From positions 10,562,786-10,626,785 of the forward strand of contig JBBCBC010000030.1 in the NCBI GenBank assembly GCA_037126765.1: 64,000 bases of DNA. Reading direction: 5' to 3'. Positions within the stretch are counted from its first letter, which is position 1, and each line of letters starts with the position of its first letter. Made by a program: the position numbers and the translations under genes. Of this stretch, positions 44,724 through 55,710 are shown one piece after another. Source of the DNA: Stenogyne calaminthoides (Eukaryota > Streptophyta > Magnoliopsida > Lamiales > Lamiaceae). The notes under the pieces were generated by a model. It was given only the letters and a program-made list of their open reading frames with translations, was not told where the DNA came from and searched no databases.

Positions 44724-45710
44724 TGTCATGTAGTCGCTTTTAGTTAATGAATATTATGTGGCTAATTTGGTAACAACTCGCAAACAAAATATATACGTGT
44801 AAAATAAACGGTAAATAAGATGAATTTGTTGACCCAGTTCGTCTAGAAATGACTACTCTGGGGGCATACCAAGCCAGGATATTGTATTATGAGCTTTACA
44901 CGTACAGTTCTTGATACATCTTGTGAAGATGAATCGATGTAGATAAAGATAATTTGTAGGAATAGCAGATGAGTGCTAGGGTTTTTGTTTATGTGGATGA
45001 TCACTCGAATTTTTTAGTTCCTCACCTCTTAAGGGATTTTTGTGGGCTATTTTTCTGAACCCTTCTCTTCTTCTTTTTTCTTTCTTTTATAGCACTCCGG
45101 CAAGCATGAGCTGGGTTGGTATAGCATGAGCTGGAGACTTCGGGTCATGCAAGCACGTAATGCTGCCACGTTTCTGACTTCGTCTTCTAGATTGATCTTT
45201 GTGCTAACCTTTGTCTGTAGGATGCTCTTTTGATCGTCCAAATTAATCTTTTACTCGGTTAGATGCTTTGTTCGCCTTTTAACTATGTCGGGTTTTATCT
45301 TTGGAATATTGTCCTCCTGAGCACACCGAGCCCCTCAGGATGTTTGGGTCTTCGGGATATCTGAGTGTCGGGCACTCTGACCTTCGGGATACCTGAGGTC
45401 TTCGAACATACTGACCTTCAGGATATCTGAGGTTTTTAAACATACTGACCTTCAGGATATCTGAGGTGCGAACATACTGACCCTCGTGATATCCGGAGAG
45501 CGAATATATCTTGACCCTCGGGATATCCGGAGGTCTTTTGAACATACCGACTGAGTAGCGGATACGTTTGTTCGGTAGGCTGGTTGAGCAATTACGCCGG
45601 TTGGCGAACAAAAAGTAACTTATCCATCGTGCATGATTATAATATTCAATATTACACGTAAAAACTCTTTGATGTTCGATTAATCCTGATTTATTATATC
45701 GAACACAACA
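44724..45710 (-). repeat. 5' LTR of the Gypsy element
   Basis: 987 bp, matching 32509-33493. Outer end TGTTGTGTTCG at 45710, inner end at TGTCATG (44724). Differences from the other LTR cluster in the tandem units at 45330-45560, where TCAGGATATCTGAGG becomes TCGTGATATCCGG and similar. Confidence 0.92.
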
Positions 45711-45715
45711 GTTTG
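45711..45715. other. Target-site duplication of the Gypsy element (right)
   Basis: GTTTG, identical to 32504-32508. The LINE reading continues directly after it. Confidence 0.92.
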
Positions 45716-46737
45716 AATCCGGGTAGAGGGGAGGGAGTGGGGGTGAGACGAGGGAGTAGGAGGAATGTGAATGCATCGGGGTGGTGTAAAGATATTAGTG
45801 AGCTATACATAGGTAAGGGGGAGTAGGAATGACTTCGGAATTAAGAAAGATCTTGGGTAGAGGGGACCAAACTCAGTTTTGGAGTGATGTGTGGGTGTGG
45901 GAAGAGGCTTTAAGAGTGAGTTTTCATAGATTATTTAGGATTAGTAGTGCTCAAGAGGGGAAAATTAGTGAGATGGGAAGGTGGAATGAGGAGGAGTGGG
46001 AGTGGAATTTGAGGTGGAGAAGGAGGTTGAGGGCTAGTGAGGAGACATCTCTTAATAATTTGTTACAATGTATTAACAGGTACACTTTGGATTGGACGAA
46101 AGAAGACATTTGGAGTTGGAAGGGATCATCGAATGACATTTTTTCGACAAACAAGGCATACAAATTGATGTCGAGAAATGTTGTCCCAGAAACAGACCGT
46201 ACAAGAAAGACGGCCTTCAAACACTTATGGGGCAACTCAATACCAAGACGAGCGCAAGCAATTGTATGGAAGATTCTCAAACAAAGATTACCAACAAGAG
46301 ACAACTTGAGGAAAAAGAAGATCATTGAGGAAAATGGTGATGCTTCATGTCCGTTGTGTGGAGAGGTAGATGAAACAACTTCTCATTTATTCTTCACATG
46401 CGAATTCTCATCGCAAATTTGGAGCAACATCTACAAATGGACTCAGGTGAATATGGTTCCTCATGAAGACACGTTCATCAACTTTCTTCAACATGGAGCT
46501 ATGTTCGGTACTCTCCGTAAAGGTAATATTGCTTCTTCAATTTGGATAGGTGTAGTTTAGACGATTTGGAAAAAAAGAAATGAGGTGGTGTTTGAAAACA
46601 AAGTGTTAGATGCAAAAGGAATTTCAAACGAAATCATCGCAAGAACTTGGTCATGGGTCACGGCAAAAAAGGCACAGACTAAGGAGATCTCTTTCATGAA
46701 ATTGCGTTCTAATCCTAACAGCTGTTCGTTGTAAATT
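45716..46737 (+). pseudogene. LINE ORF2 fragment: C-terminal zinc-binding region
   Basis: After the Gypsy insertion the LINE resumes with NPGRGEGVGVRRGSRR. A 243-codon frame (45829-46560) contains LGRGDQTQFWSDVW, DWTKEDIWSWKGSSNDIFST and IPRRAQAIVWKILKQRLPTRDNL, and then CPLCGEVDETTSHLFFTCEF. This is the zf-RVT (PF13966) region at the C-terminus of plant LINE reverse transcriptases. A TAG at 46558 sits where these proteins have Trp (VVWTIW). The frame continues TIWKKRNEVVFENK to a stop near 46734. Closing the Gypsy insertion would restore the order of the RT half and this half. Confidence 0.88.
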
Positions 46738-46819
46738 CGGTAACATTTTAGCTTGGGATTCTTTGTTTCCTATGGCCTAATTTTTTCTTCATTTGTAAGG
46801 GAGGGTGTACCCCTTGTAC

Positions 46820-48425
46820 TGTTAGTGTTAGTGTCCTAGAGATAATCTATTATAAGGACATAATACTCGATGATATTCAGTTCGATTTAATATTATAGTT
46901 CACTTAATATTAACATATGGCAATACACTTGCTTGAATATTATGTTTGATTGTTTGCATTCATTCATGCAAATATTCTCATGAGTCATTGCTGTCATTGA
47001 GGTTGTGAGAACTCAGATGACTTAAGTATGATTCTCAAATAGCCCCGATCAAGGATCATCAAGAATGGGATATTGATGATACAATGGAGATTGGTGTGCG
47101 ATCTGCATCATACTCTTAGAGAGTGTAGTAAGATCTCACTTACTACGAGATACTAGGTATCTCATGATGGATGCACAGATACCTTAGAGGGTATTGGTAT
47201 ACCCATCCGAAAAAACCGTTTGATGTATTTCCACTATATGTGTCTACGGGTGTCTCGGTTAGTGGGAGCGATGTGATACTCCTTTGACTTGAGGTCAATA
47301 CGCACGACATGTGTGGGATGAGGAACTTTGACCATGACCAATGCTTGCACCCTAACCATGGGTAGATACGACTTGGATTGGGTCATCACGAAGTGCATGT
47401 GCGTGGTAGCTGAGCCAAGAATAGGATTCATTCCTCAAAGTGGATTTAGAGAGAATACTCATATTCTCATCATAATTGGATCAAAGTCATCGGCCGATGC
47501 ACGTCAATTTAGACTTTGTGGCTAAGTGTGACATACATGATCAATTAGTGATTGGAGGTAACATGATTAAGTTATTTGAATAGACACTTCATCATGTTCA
47601 AGACTTAATCGAGTATTCGCGAATGAAAGGAGGAAATCGTAATAGCCCATGTTTCAGTTACAGGTAGTTGCACGTTTCTCGCAACGTACCTCATATATTG
47701 AGAATGTCTGATTTATTGTTTAGGGTTCAATTAAGACCGTTAGTTTGACTAATCGCTCGATATATGAGGGCCTATGGGTCACACAACAAGTAGTTTCCTT
47801 TTACGGATTATAGTTGGTTGATTAAATGTTAAATTGGATTTAATATTTAATTTATGGAGAATTAATTAATAATAGATTAATTTGGAATTAATTATTATTA
47901 ATATTTAATTAAATTGGATTTAATTAAATAAGAATTCCAAATAATTATATTTGGAATATAATTGTAGGATTTAATGTATATGGAAATAAATCATAGAGAT
48001 TTTCATATAAGACATTTAAATCCGTAGAGATTTATATTTAGGGAATTAAATTAAAAGGAATTAATTTAATTCAAGATTAGGGATTTTATTTTCTTAATTG
48101 GGTTAGTTTAAGATTTAAGCTGAACCTTTCCTATATATACAAGCTCTTGTGAATTCACAAAAGACATTAATTTAGATTTCTCCATAAAATCTAGAATATG
48201 AATTTTCCTAGCAAATTCCGTCTCAGATTCAACACTGACAAATCTGTGCAAGTCCGTGAACGGGGATTACGTGGATACCGTAGTAGAGAAATCTGCTCTC
48301 GAGTTACAGTAAGATTTCTCGTTATGATTATTGTAATCTATATTCAATTAATTGCTCGTTGTTGGTGAACTTTAATTTCCGCTGCGCATGTGATTACATG
48401 TTTTACGTGTCTCTAAATTCCAACA
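46820..48425 (+). repeat. Solo LTR inserted in the LINE 3' UTR
   Basis: 1606 bp, TGTTAGTGTTAGTGTCC...AATTCCAACA, with TGTAC before and TGTAG after (4 of 5 bases of a target duplication). It has long AT-rich TTAATTAATT tracts and a late TTCCTATATATACAAGCTCT TATA-like box near 48129, but no PBS, PPT or coding sequence. The LINE 3' UTR reads through when it is removed. Most likely left by LTR-LTR recombination. Its strand was assigned from the TATA box. Confidence 0.75.
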
Positions 48426-48484
48426 TGTAGCCCACTTTTTACTTATTGAAGTATTCTTTGCCTGACCAAAAAAATAAAATAAAG
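48426..48484 (+). other. LINE 3' end and A-rich tail
   Basis: GTAGCCCACTTTTTACTTAT...TTTGCCTGACC followed by AAAAAAATAAAATAAAG. The pattern resembles plant L1 3' ends and completes the LINE after the solo LTR. Confidence 0.65.
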
Positions 48485-50669
48485 TAGTCTTATAACCTAT
48501 TTGGTCCCATATAAGTTAAACCCCCTACAGGCTACATGTTACGCGTTTAATCCTTTATTTAACATAGGGAAAATCACTTCCTGTCAAAAAAAAAAACATA
48601 GGGAAAATCACATGTGAGCTCGATATAGATCTACTTTAAGACAAACTTTTGTATGTAATATTGTATGAATTTTAGATCTGTATAAAGCACATATATACCC
48701 ATCCCATTTTATTCATTATATAAAATTTTTTGGATCACTTGCGTGTAGAAACAAATCAAATAAATATTTAAAAAAAAATTCACCACTAGATAAGACATAA
48801 TATGAAAACTTTTCTCACCAAATCTGTGTTACTTATAAAGGAAAACATGTTTACTATTAGTACAAATAAGTGTTCCTATAATGACAAGTAACACATACTT
48901 TTCTTTTTAGTACATATATATTTGTCTTTATAATATCACATATAATATATTGAAAATTGTGTTACAATATGTTACTGCAAATAGAATAAATGTGTTACCG
49001 TATGAAAAGAACGACTCTCCATCTATTTCATCCACTTTCCTCTTTGTTATTATTTATATGTTTCTCCTTCTGACTTATCACCGGATTACACAATTGAATT
49101 AGTAAAAATATTTATTTTATCCATCATTACTTAGTAAGACATAATTACTATTACACTAACACATTTTTATCTCTATAGTATTATATATAAATTTTTCTAT
49201 TTTGCCTCTGTGCCAATTATTTTTAAGGAAAAATTCGCTTAACCCGATTTAATCCGCACATAATCCAAAAAGTTTAAGTGAAATTATATGATTATTTGCG
49301 TGAAATTCAAAGAACATGTGGACAATAATAGTGTTTGATTTTAATCACGGAATAAATTTGTGAAATTATATGATTATTTGTGGCAATTCGTAGAACATGT
49401 ACATGATAATAGTGTTTGAGTTTCACGGAATAAATTTGTGAGACTGTTTTATACCCTTAAACTTTGTATTTAATTATGGCAGCTTGTATATTCACATATG
49501 TATATATAATTATATATAAAGTAATATCATTATTAATAAGGCAAACTATATATACAAATATTTTCCAACATTTTTGCATTTTTATCAAATATATCACAAT
49601 GCTTCACCTTTGTAGAATAAGGAATAACATTTCGAAAAAAGAAAAAAAAAATCATCTTGCGTGTACTTATTTCTCAAAAAGTTATACAACCAAAAACTGA
49701 CGAAATAATGAATATTGGATATATCTGTTATTTTTCTGAAACGTTATAATATGTGATGTGTAGTGTAACAAACATTTTGAAGGACGGCGTAAGTTTAAAA
49801 GCACTGGACGTAAAATTTAAAAATAGAAAAAGTCGTACTTGACAAAACATAACACCCACCCTTGATTTGAATTTTCTTTTTTTGGAAAAGGGTGTAAAAG
49901 ATATGAAGAATAACATTATATATGATGAGTTAAAATATAAATTTCATTCGTGTATAAGTTTAATTAAATACTTAAAAATGTGTAACCAAATAATTATATT
50001 TTCTCATACATAATTAGTATGCGTGCTTTTATAGTGTTTACAAGGTGCAACTTCCCTTGTCAATTGCCAAAAAATGTGATTGATCTGATTGGCTAAAGAA
50101 GGAATCTATATTTAACTAACTGATCAAAGTAATAAACTAAGGCTAACTAATTTTATGCGCATTCAAATGTGGTATTTTAGAACCATATAACTTGTTATAT
50201 TAAAAGTCAATTTTAATATAAAAATATTATATTTTTTAATATAATAAATTGTATAATTCTAAAATATAATCTGACCCACCCATAAACTAACTGTAACTCT
50301 TAATTCTGTTATATATTTACAAGCGTCACATTACAAAACCCTGATATGCATGCATGAGGGGTGCATTTACACCAATATCATCTCACAAATATTTTAGAAT
50401 TTTAAAGATAACTTAAGTGCATTTTGAAATGTTCAACTTATTTATACTGAAATATTTAATTTGTTTATTGTAATAAAAATTAAAAGTTTCAATGTAAACA
50501 CGTTGAACGTTAATTGCATATTTAAAAAATGCAAATAATTTTTAAAATATGTAAAACCCAACAAATCCTATGTTTATATTCTTTGACCCGCATCAATTAA
50601 TTACTAGATATTACATGAATATATCGGATTAGACCTACCTGTCAATTTAATTTCAATATATAAAAATCG
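48485..50669. other. AT-rich spacer
   Basis: No supported gene. TTTGTGAAATTATATGATTATTTG-like text recurs at 49274-49300 and 49350-49380, a local duplication. Around 50340-50530 there is a weak copy of the GTGCA-family inverted repeat (GTGCATTTTGAAATGTTCAAC). Confidence 0.5.
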
Positions 50670-50885
50670 ATTCTATTTCTTGGGTACCAAATACATAGTG
50701 CAATTCAAATGCATTTTTGAAACATATAATTATTTGATTAAAACATACAATTTATTTAAGTGAATTAAAATTGCATGTTTTAGTGTAAACAAGTTTTATA
50801 TTTTAATAAAACAAGTTGGATATTAAAAAAAATATTTAATTAGTTGCACAATGAACCTGGTGCATATATACAAGACTTTGACATT
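50670..50885. mobile_element. Diverged GTGCA-family MITE
   Basis: ATAGTGCAATTCAAATGCAT near the left end and TAGTTGCACAATGAACCTGG near the right, with AT-rich inverted inner parts. It resembles the better preserved copies at 22690 and 53240. Confidence 0.45.
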
Positions 50886-50899
50886 AATATGATGTAAAA

Positions 50900-51130
50900 T
50901 GACAAAAACTTGTGTGAACTCAAGTTTACCGTGAACTCAGTTTTTTTAATATCACTGTTATTTAAAAAAACTATCATCATTTTTATGATAAAACTATCAT
51001 CATAATATTAAAAAATCACTCACTATTTAAAAAATATTTTATATTTTTAAACAAAGGAAAAGTTTTTATGCATAATGAATGATAATTTTTACATATACTT
51101 CATCATGATAGACGTGGTTCACATACAGAC
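50900..51130. repeat. Dispersed repeat, copy 1 (GTGAACTC...GTGGTTCAC)
   Basis: Matches 59040-59285: ACAAAAACTTG.GTGAAC, GTTCACCGTGAACTC-like text, a TATTTTTAAACA core, AAAGTTTTTATGCATAA and a terminal GGTTCACA-like block. Probably a small non-autonomous transposon. Confidence 0.6.
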
Positions 51131-52754
51131 ACTCTCATATAAAATATGTTTGAATTCATTAACGTTATGTACAATTGTATTTTTTGAAATCCTCGTTTTA
51201 AATTAGTAAATAATTAAATTTCAATGTATATCTCTAAGTTAATAGAATAATTCATGGGCCTAAATATTAATTTATAGAGGTGTACTTGATGTACATCAAT
51301 TCATCGTGGTGCATCAGGCACATGAGATTAAACCAACCTAATTACCTAAGCAATGCAAAAAAAAAAACACTTAGCATATGCCTATTTATCTTATCTTTAA
51401 TTAAAATTTATATATGGGTTCAAATACCCAACGATTTTCGCTTGATCGGCCAATTAATTTAAAGGGAGACAATTAAATTTGGGCATCTCGATAATGACTA
51501 GCTATAGCTACTTACTACTCCTTCAATCAAAGAAAATAAGTTCACTGCTTTGTGTTTTTATCTCAAAACATATTATACTATATATATCTCATTGAATTTA
51601 AAAGGAGTGTACTCAATCAATCTTATTTATTTTACCGCTATAACGGCCATGGTAGATTTGACAATTTATAATTATTTAGTAAGTTATTCTTATTTAGTTT
51701 CTAATTTTGTTGGTTTTCACATATTGACTGTAACTTTAATTTATGACATCTTGATCATGCAATCGAGGGTAGGAACTGAAATATTCTATTGATGCTAACT
51801 TAACATAATTTGAATTATCTATGTGAAAGAGTTTGATATATTGATCAATCAAAAGTTTCACCTTTTACAACATATTATCGGATCAAAATCTCGAAAACTT
51901 AAAAAATATTATACTATTTTCAGTTCATGAAATCCGACAAGATTGAAACCGTGCCGAAGTCAAATTTGCACGGCATATGCCACGTGGCGAACTCGTATTT
52001 TTTTTAAGTACTAAAACTCTAGATGGTCATGCTATTAAGCACTAGACGTATTATTTCAATTGAACATTGTAATGTAATTTAAATTAACAATATAGCTTTT
52101 TTTTATTGAATTTCTTATTATGAGTTATATATCGAGCTGATGTTATTTGAATTGAAGTTTTGTTACTTAATTCTATTAAATTATTAGCTTTATGTGAATT
52201 ATATATATTTAATATATTAATTTTAAAAATTCTATATATTTTATAAGTATTATATATAATAAAATATAAATAAATAGATGTATCATTGCCGTATCACATT
52301 CAAATTTTTTTGAAAATCCATATCTTCAAAGTTCATACGGTCATACCCATATTTTATGGCTTCCACACCCTCACCCGCACGGCCGCACCTATGCAATATA
52401 TGGTTATAATTTATTGATTCTTGTTATTATTAGATTCTAAAAATACCAATAAAAATATTATGTCGAAAACGTCAAAATCAATCGATAAAATTTTAGTCAT
52501 TTAATTTTTATATAATTAAAGTTCAGATATGTATTTAGTGTGATTAAATCCATCGGAAAATGCATTTAGATTAGATTTATGCCACCCCATTCCACATTTA
52601 GATTGAAGAACATAAAAAAAAATATAGTATTAATTTATTAGACAAAAAATATAGTATTAATTTTTGGCTTTGAGACCAAAAGTGTAAGCTTTGGGACCAA
52701 AAGCGTGAGGATGCGTGTCCTGTGGCATCAAAAGTGCAAAAAACTCGTACATTC
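51131..52754. other. AT-rich spacer
   Basis: No coding region, RNA gene or repeat family could be supported in these 1.6 kb. Confidence 0.5.
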
Positions 52755-52870
52755 ATATACATGAGACGATGTATAATTTAATACAAATAAACATTTAATT
52801 CTCTTAAAATATTACAATATCAATGCCTAAATTATACTTCGTTTCATCGTGAAATAGTGTCGTACAAACA
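52755..52870. repeat. Dispersed repeat copy (family of 16976)
   Basis: GAGACGATGTATAATTTAAT at the left and TCATCGTGAAATAGTGTCGT at the right match the 17505-17625 copy, though the terminal palindrome is worn. Confidence 0.45.
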
Positions 52871-52874
52871 TGTT

Positions 52875-54765
52875 TCTAGTTATTATTATGATAATTTATT
52901 GCAAGTGAGTGTGGGGATAGAGAGATATGCAAAAAGAATTCAATCATGACAATTGGGCAGACTAAATATTTAATTATGATCACTATCTTGAGACGTAGGT
53001 GCACTGTGTTGCATAAATATTGATATCAAAATACTCTTCCAGGCGGTCATTAGACCATCAGGTCTATGGCACCATTAATGCTTCACTTTTGTCAGTTCCT
53101 ATTATTCTACTAATTAGTCTCGTACATAAAAATATACATACGTAGCTTTTTGGTGCTTCAGTCTCAAATCTCAGGATGTCAACCACATGTATTAAATAAT
53201 CAGGACCTCTGAGTAATAAAACTAGCTATTAAGTGTGAGTCTCCGTGTACACGTGCATTGCACCAGGTGCACTGTGCACTATATAATATATTTTAAAATA
53301 TATAATTTATTATATTGAAATATACAACTTATTTAAATTAAAATGTACAGATTATGTTAGTAAAAATAAGTTGCGTGTTTCAATATAAGTAAGCTACAAT
53401 AAATTTTATATTTTTAAAATATATTATATAGTGTGCAATACACCTTATGCATACAAGTTTAGCCAATAATAAATTAGGGCATAAAAAAATTTACTTGAAA
53501 ATTTAGAAGACTAATAATTCAGACTTTAAAAGATGGGAACTATTGTTTCAAAAAAAATAAAATGAAAAGTATTAATTTAAGGCTCATCAATTTTAACAAG
53601 TTTGACATCTTATAATTTTTAGTTATCCAACATTATTTTTATTAGGCTAATTTTTTTTTAAAAATAATTAATTTCACACTATCATAAAAATTAGAAATAT
53701 AAAAAATAATTGTGTGTATTAATAAATACAGATATTGCTATAACTGATGCAAGAAATATATATATAAATAGTATAATAATTGAACTGTCACCAAACTACG
53801 TGATTTGTTAGCTATGTCGATGAGCAGAAAAGATGATCTCTATTACTACAATATACAGACCAAATGACTGGGCCAATTAAATAAGACTAGAATTCAACTC
53901 GAAACTAAGGGCTAAATAGATAATCTAATTTTTTTTGTTTATTTGTATCAAAGAAATATAGACTTCTTAAATAATGGTATTAAGAAACCCTTAACTTTTT
54001 AAATTTCGTAACCATAACAAAAAAATGAACCAAAAGGATAAAAAAGCTCTTAAACCCTTATCCAAGGGTTGTGTTCACTTTTTGTGGATGACCAGTTTTA
54101 TTTATGGCGCTGTTTATGCTTCAGTTTTGCAACTACTATTATTATCATAGCTGTCTGATTTAGTGCGTACAGTCAAATTTACATAAAGGCTGAGCTTTTT
54201 TGGTGCTTCAATCTCAGGGATGTCAAACCAGGATTAAATATTTTGTCCAACTGGCAACTATATATCATGATTAAATTCTTTTTGCATATCTCCCTTTTCC
54301 TACAAGCACTTGCAATAAATTATCATAACTAGTAGATGCCCAGTGACCATATGCTCCTTTATACTCCACATCTCAAGACTGAGTCTTTTCAATAGTAAAT
54401 TCCAGAAGTAGGTAAGTGAAATTTGGTAGAGCCTAAAATGGTATGTGCATGTCAAACAGAAAAGAGCAGGCTGGTTGGAAATGAACCAAAAGATAAAAAA
54501 GCTTTTAAACCCTTATCCAATAAGGTTGTGTTCACTTTTTGTGGATCATCATTTTTATTTATGGCGTCGTTTATGCTTCAGTTTTGTCAATTACTATTAT
54601 TATCACAGCTGTCTGATTTAGTGCGTACAGTCAAATTTACATAAAGGTGAGCTTTTGTGGTGCTTCAATTTCGGGGATGTCAAACCATGATTAAATATTT
54701 TGAGCAAACCAAGATTAAATACTTTTTGCATATCTCCCTAATAATTAGAAACATGCATGATATAC
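52875..54765. repeat. Cluster of repeated segments resembling the gene upstream region
   Basis: At least four partial copies of one segment: 54001-54340 and 54345-54765 (direct), 53075-53190 (shorter) and 52880-52990 (inverted). Shared text includes TAAAAAAGC.TTTAAACCCTT, TTTATGCTTCAGTTTTG, CTGTCTGATTTAGTGCGTAC + AGTC, a TTTTTGGTGCTTCA block and ATTCTTTTTGCATATCTCCC. The TATACTCCACATCTCAAGAC part at 54360 matches 56475 upstream of the 320-codon gene. These may be remnants of duplicated promoters, or a repeat that supplied the gene's promoter. No ORF here is credible. Confidence 0.65.
53240..53460. mobile_element. GTGCA-family MITE
   Basis: Left GCACCAGGTGCACTGTGCAC + TATATAATATATTTTAAAATAT, right ATATTTTTAAAATATATTAT + ATAGTGTGCAATACACC form long inverted arms around a middle of about 100 bases. 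Good structural match to 22690-22910. Confidence 0.65.
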
Positions 54766-54835
54766 TCTGAATTGTTAATTAGTATGAGATCAGTATAATT
54801 TTTTCTCTACCGAAAGTATCGTTGGAATATTGGTA

Positions 54836-55350
54836 TGATTTTAGATAGGAAAAATGTCAATTCAATGTCTGAAATATGGTAAATCTATCAATTTAATGTC
54901 TGAAATATTTTTTCTATCGATTCAAGACCTGAAATATAGAAAACTATCAATCCAGGGTCTGAAAAATAGAAACTATCAATTTGAGGCTTATAAATTTTAA
55001 GACCATGTTTGACACATATATTTCATGTCCTTATTTCATATTCTTATTTTTTTATTTTTAGGGTTTACGGTTCAAGGTTTATGGTTCAGGGGGGTTTAGG
55101 GTTCATGGTTCAAGGTTTAGGGTTCAACGTTTAGGGTTTAGGGTTTAGTGTTCAGGATTTAGAGTTTAGTGCCAAACATGGCCTTAAAATTTATAATCCT
55201 CGAATTGATAATTTCTATTTTTTAGGCCCTTGATTGATAGTTTTCTATCTTCCAGGTCTTCAATCGATATAAAAAATCTTTCAGGCCTTAAATTGATAGA
55301 TTTACCATCTTTCAGGTCTTGAATTGATAAAACTCCTTTTAGATATGTAC
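54836..55350. repeat. Foldback element with a telomere-like loop
   Basis: Left arm (54836-55010) and right arm (55185-55350) are inverted copies made of smaller units such as TGAAATATGGTAAATCTATC. The loop (55060-55175) is a degenerate run of GGTTTAGGGTTCA/TTTAGGG units, flanked by ACCATGTTTG and CAAACATGGCC, which also pair. No ORF. Confidence 0.8.
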
Positions 55351-55710
55351 TAAAAACACTCTCTCCATTTATAAATAAATAACCTTTTAAACTTTATTTT
55401 TTTATAAAGTTAAGGAATATATAGTGATAAATTTGTCCACATCCTATAATTTTAGTTTGCCAGGAAAAATAAGAATGAGAGGGAATTAATTGACAAAAGT
55501 ATGCTCGGAACTAAAAGTATTTTGTTTTTTAAAGTAAAAAAAGGGTAAAATTAAAAGAAATGATGCTAAAATATTATACAATAACTTAAGCGGTTAGAGT
55601 ACCACTACTTACGCCATCAGTAGGGGTGTAAACGAGTCAAGTCGAGTCGAGTAATGCTGAACTCGAACTCGACTCGATTAAAATACTCGAAACTCGACTT
55701 AAACTCGGTC

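Larger units (their letters stand above)
32509..45710 (-). mobile_element. Ty3/Gypsy retrotransposon, Tat-like lineage, with an antisense ORF
   Basis: A complete 13.2-kb element on the minus strand: LTRs of 985 and 987 bp, a perfect GTTTG duplication, then in minus-strand order gag, protease, RT, RNase H, integrase, a tandem-repeat spacer and an antisense gene next to the 3' LTR. RT ahead of integrase defines Gypsy. The Tat lineage is inferred from DFTDLNKACPKDSF in RT, ELPEILWAYRTTFRTSTAETPF in the integrase tail, the large size and the antisense gene with a PF04195-like domain, as known from Grande/Retand-type elements. It sits inside the LINE, so it is younger than the LINE. Confidence 0.9.
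30810..48484 (+). mobile_element. 5'-truncated L1-type LINE, split by two LTR elements
   Basis: LINE pieces at 30810-32508, 45716-46819 and 48426-48484 are collinear: linker and RT, then the C-terminal region with a zinc-binding motif, then 3' UTR and an A-rich tail (CCAAAAAAATAAAATAAAG). A Gypsy element (32509-45710) separates the first two and a solo LTR (46820-48425) the last two. The endonuclease domain is absent, as expected from 5' truncation by target-primed reverse transcription. I could not find convincing LINE target duplications. Confidence 0.87.

Noticed and set aside
54423..54644. A 73-codon ORF with NKVVFTFCGSSFLFMASFML
   Set aside because: Similar text recurs at 54000 with a disrupted frame. 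It lies in a repeated non-coding segment.
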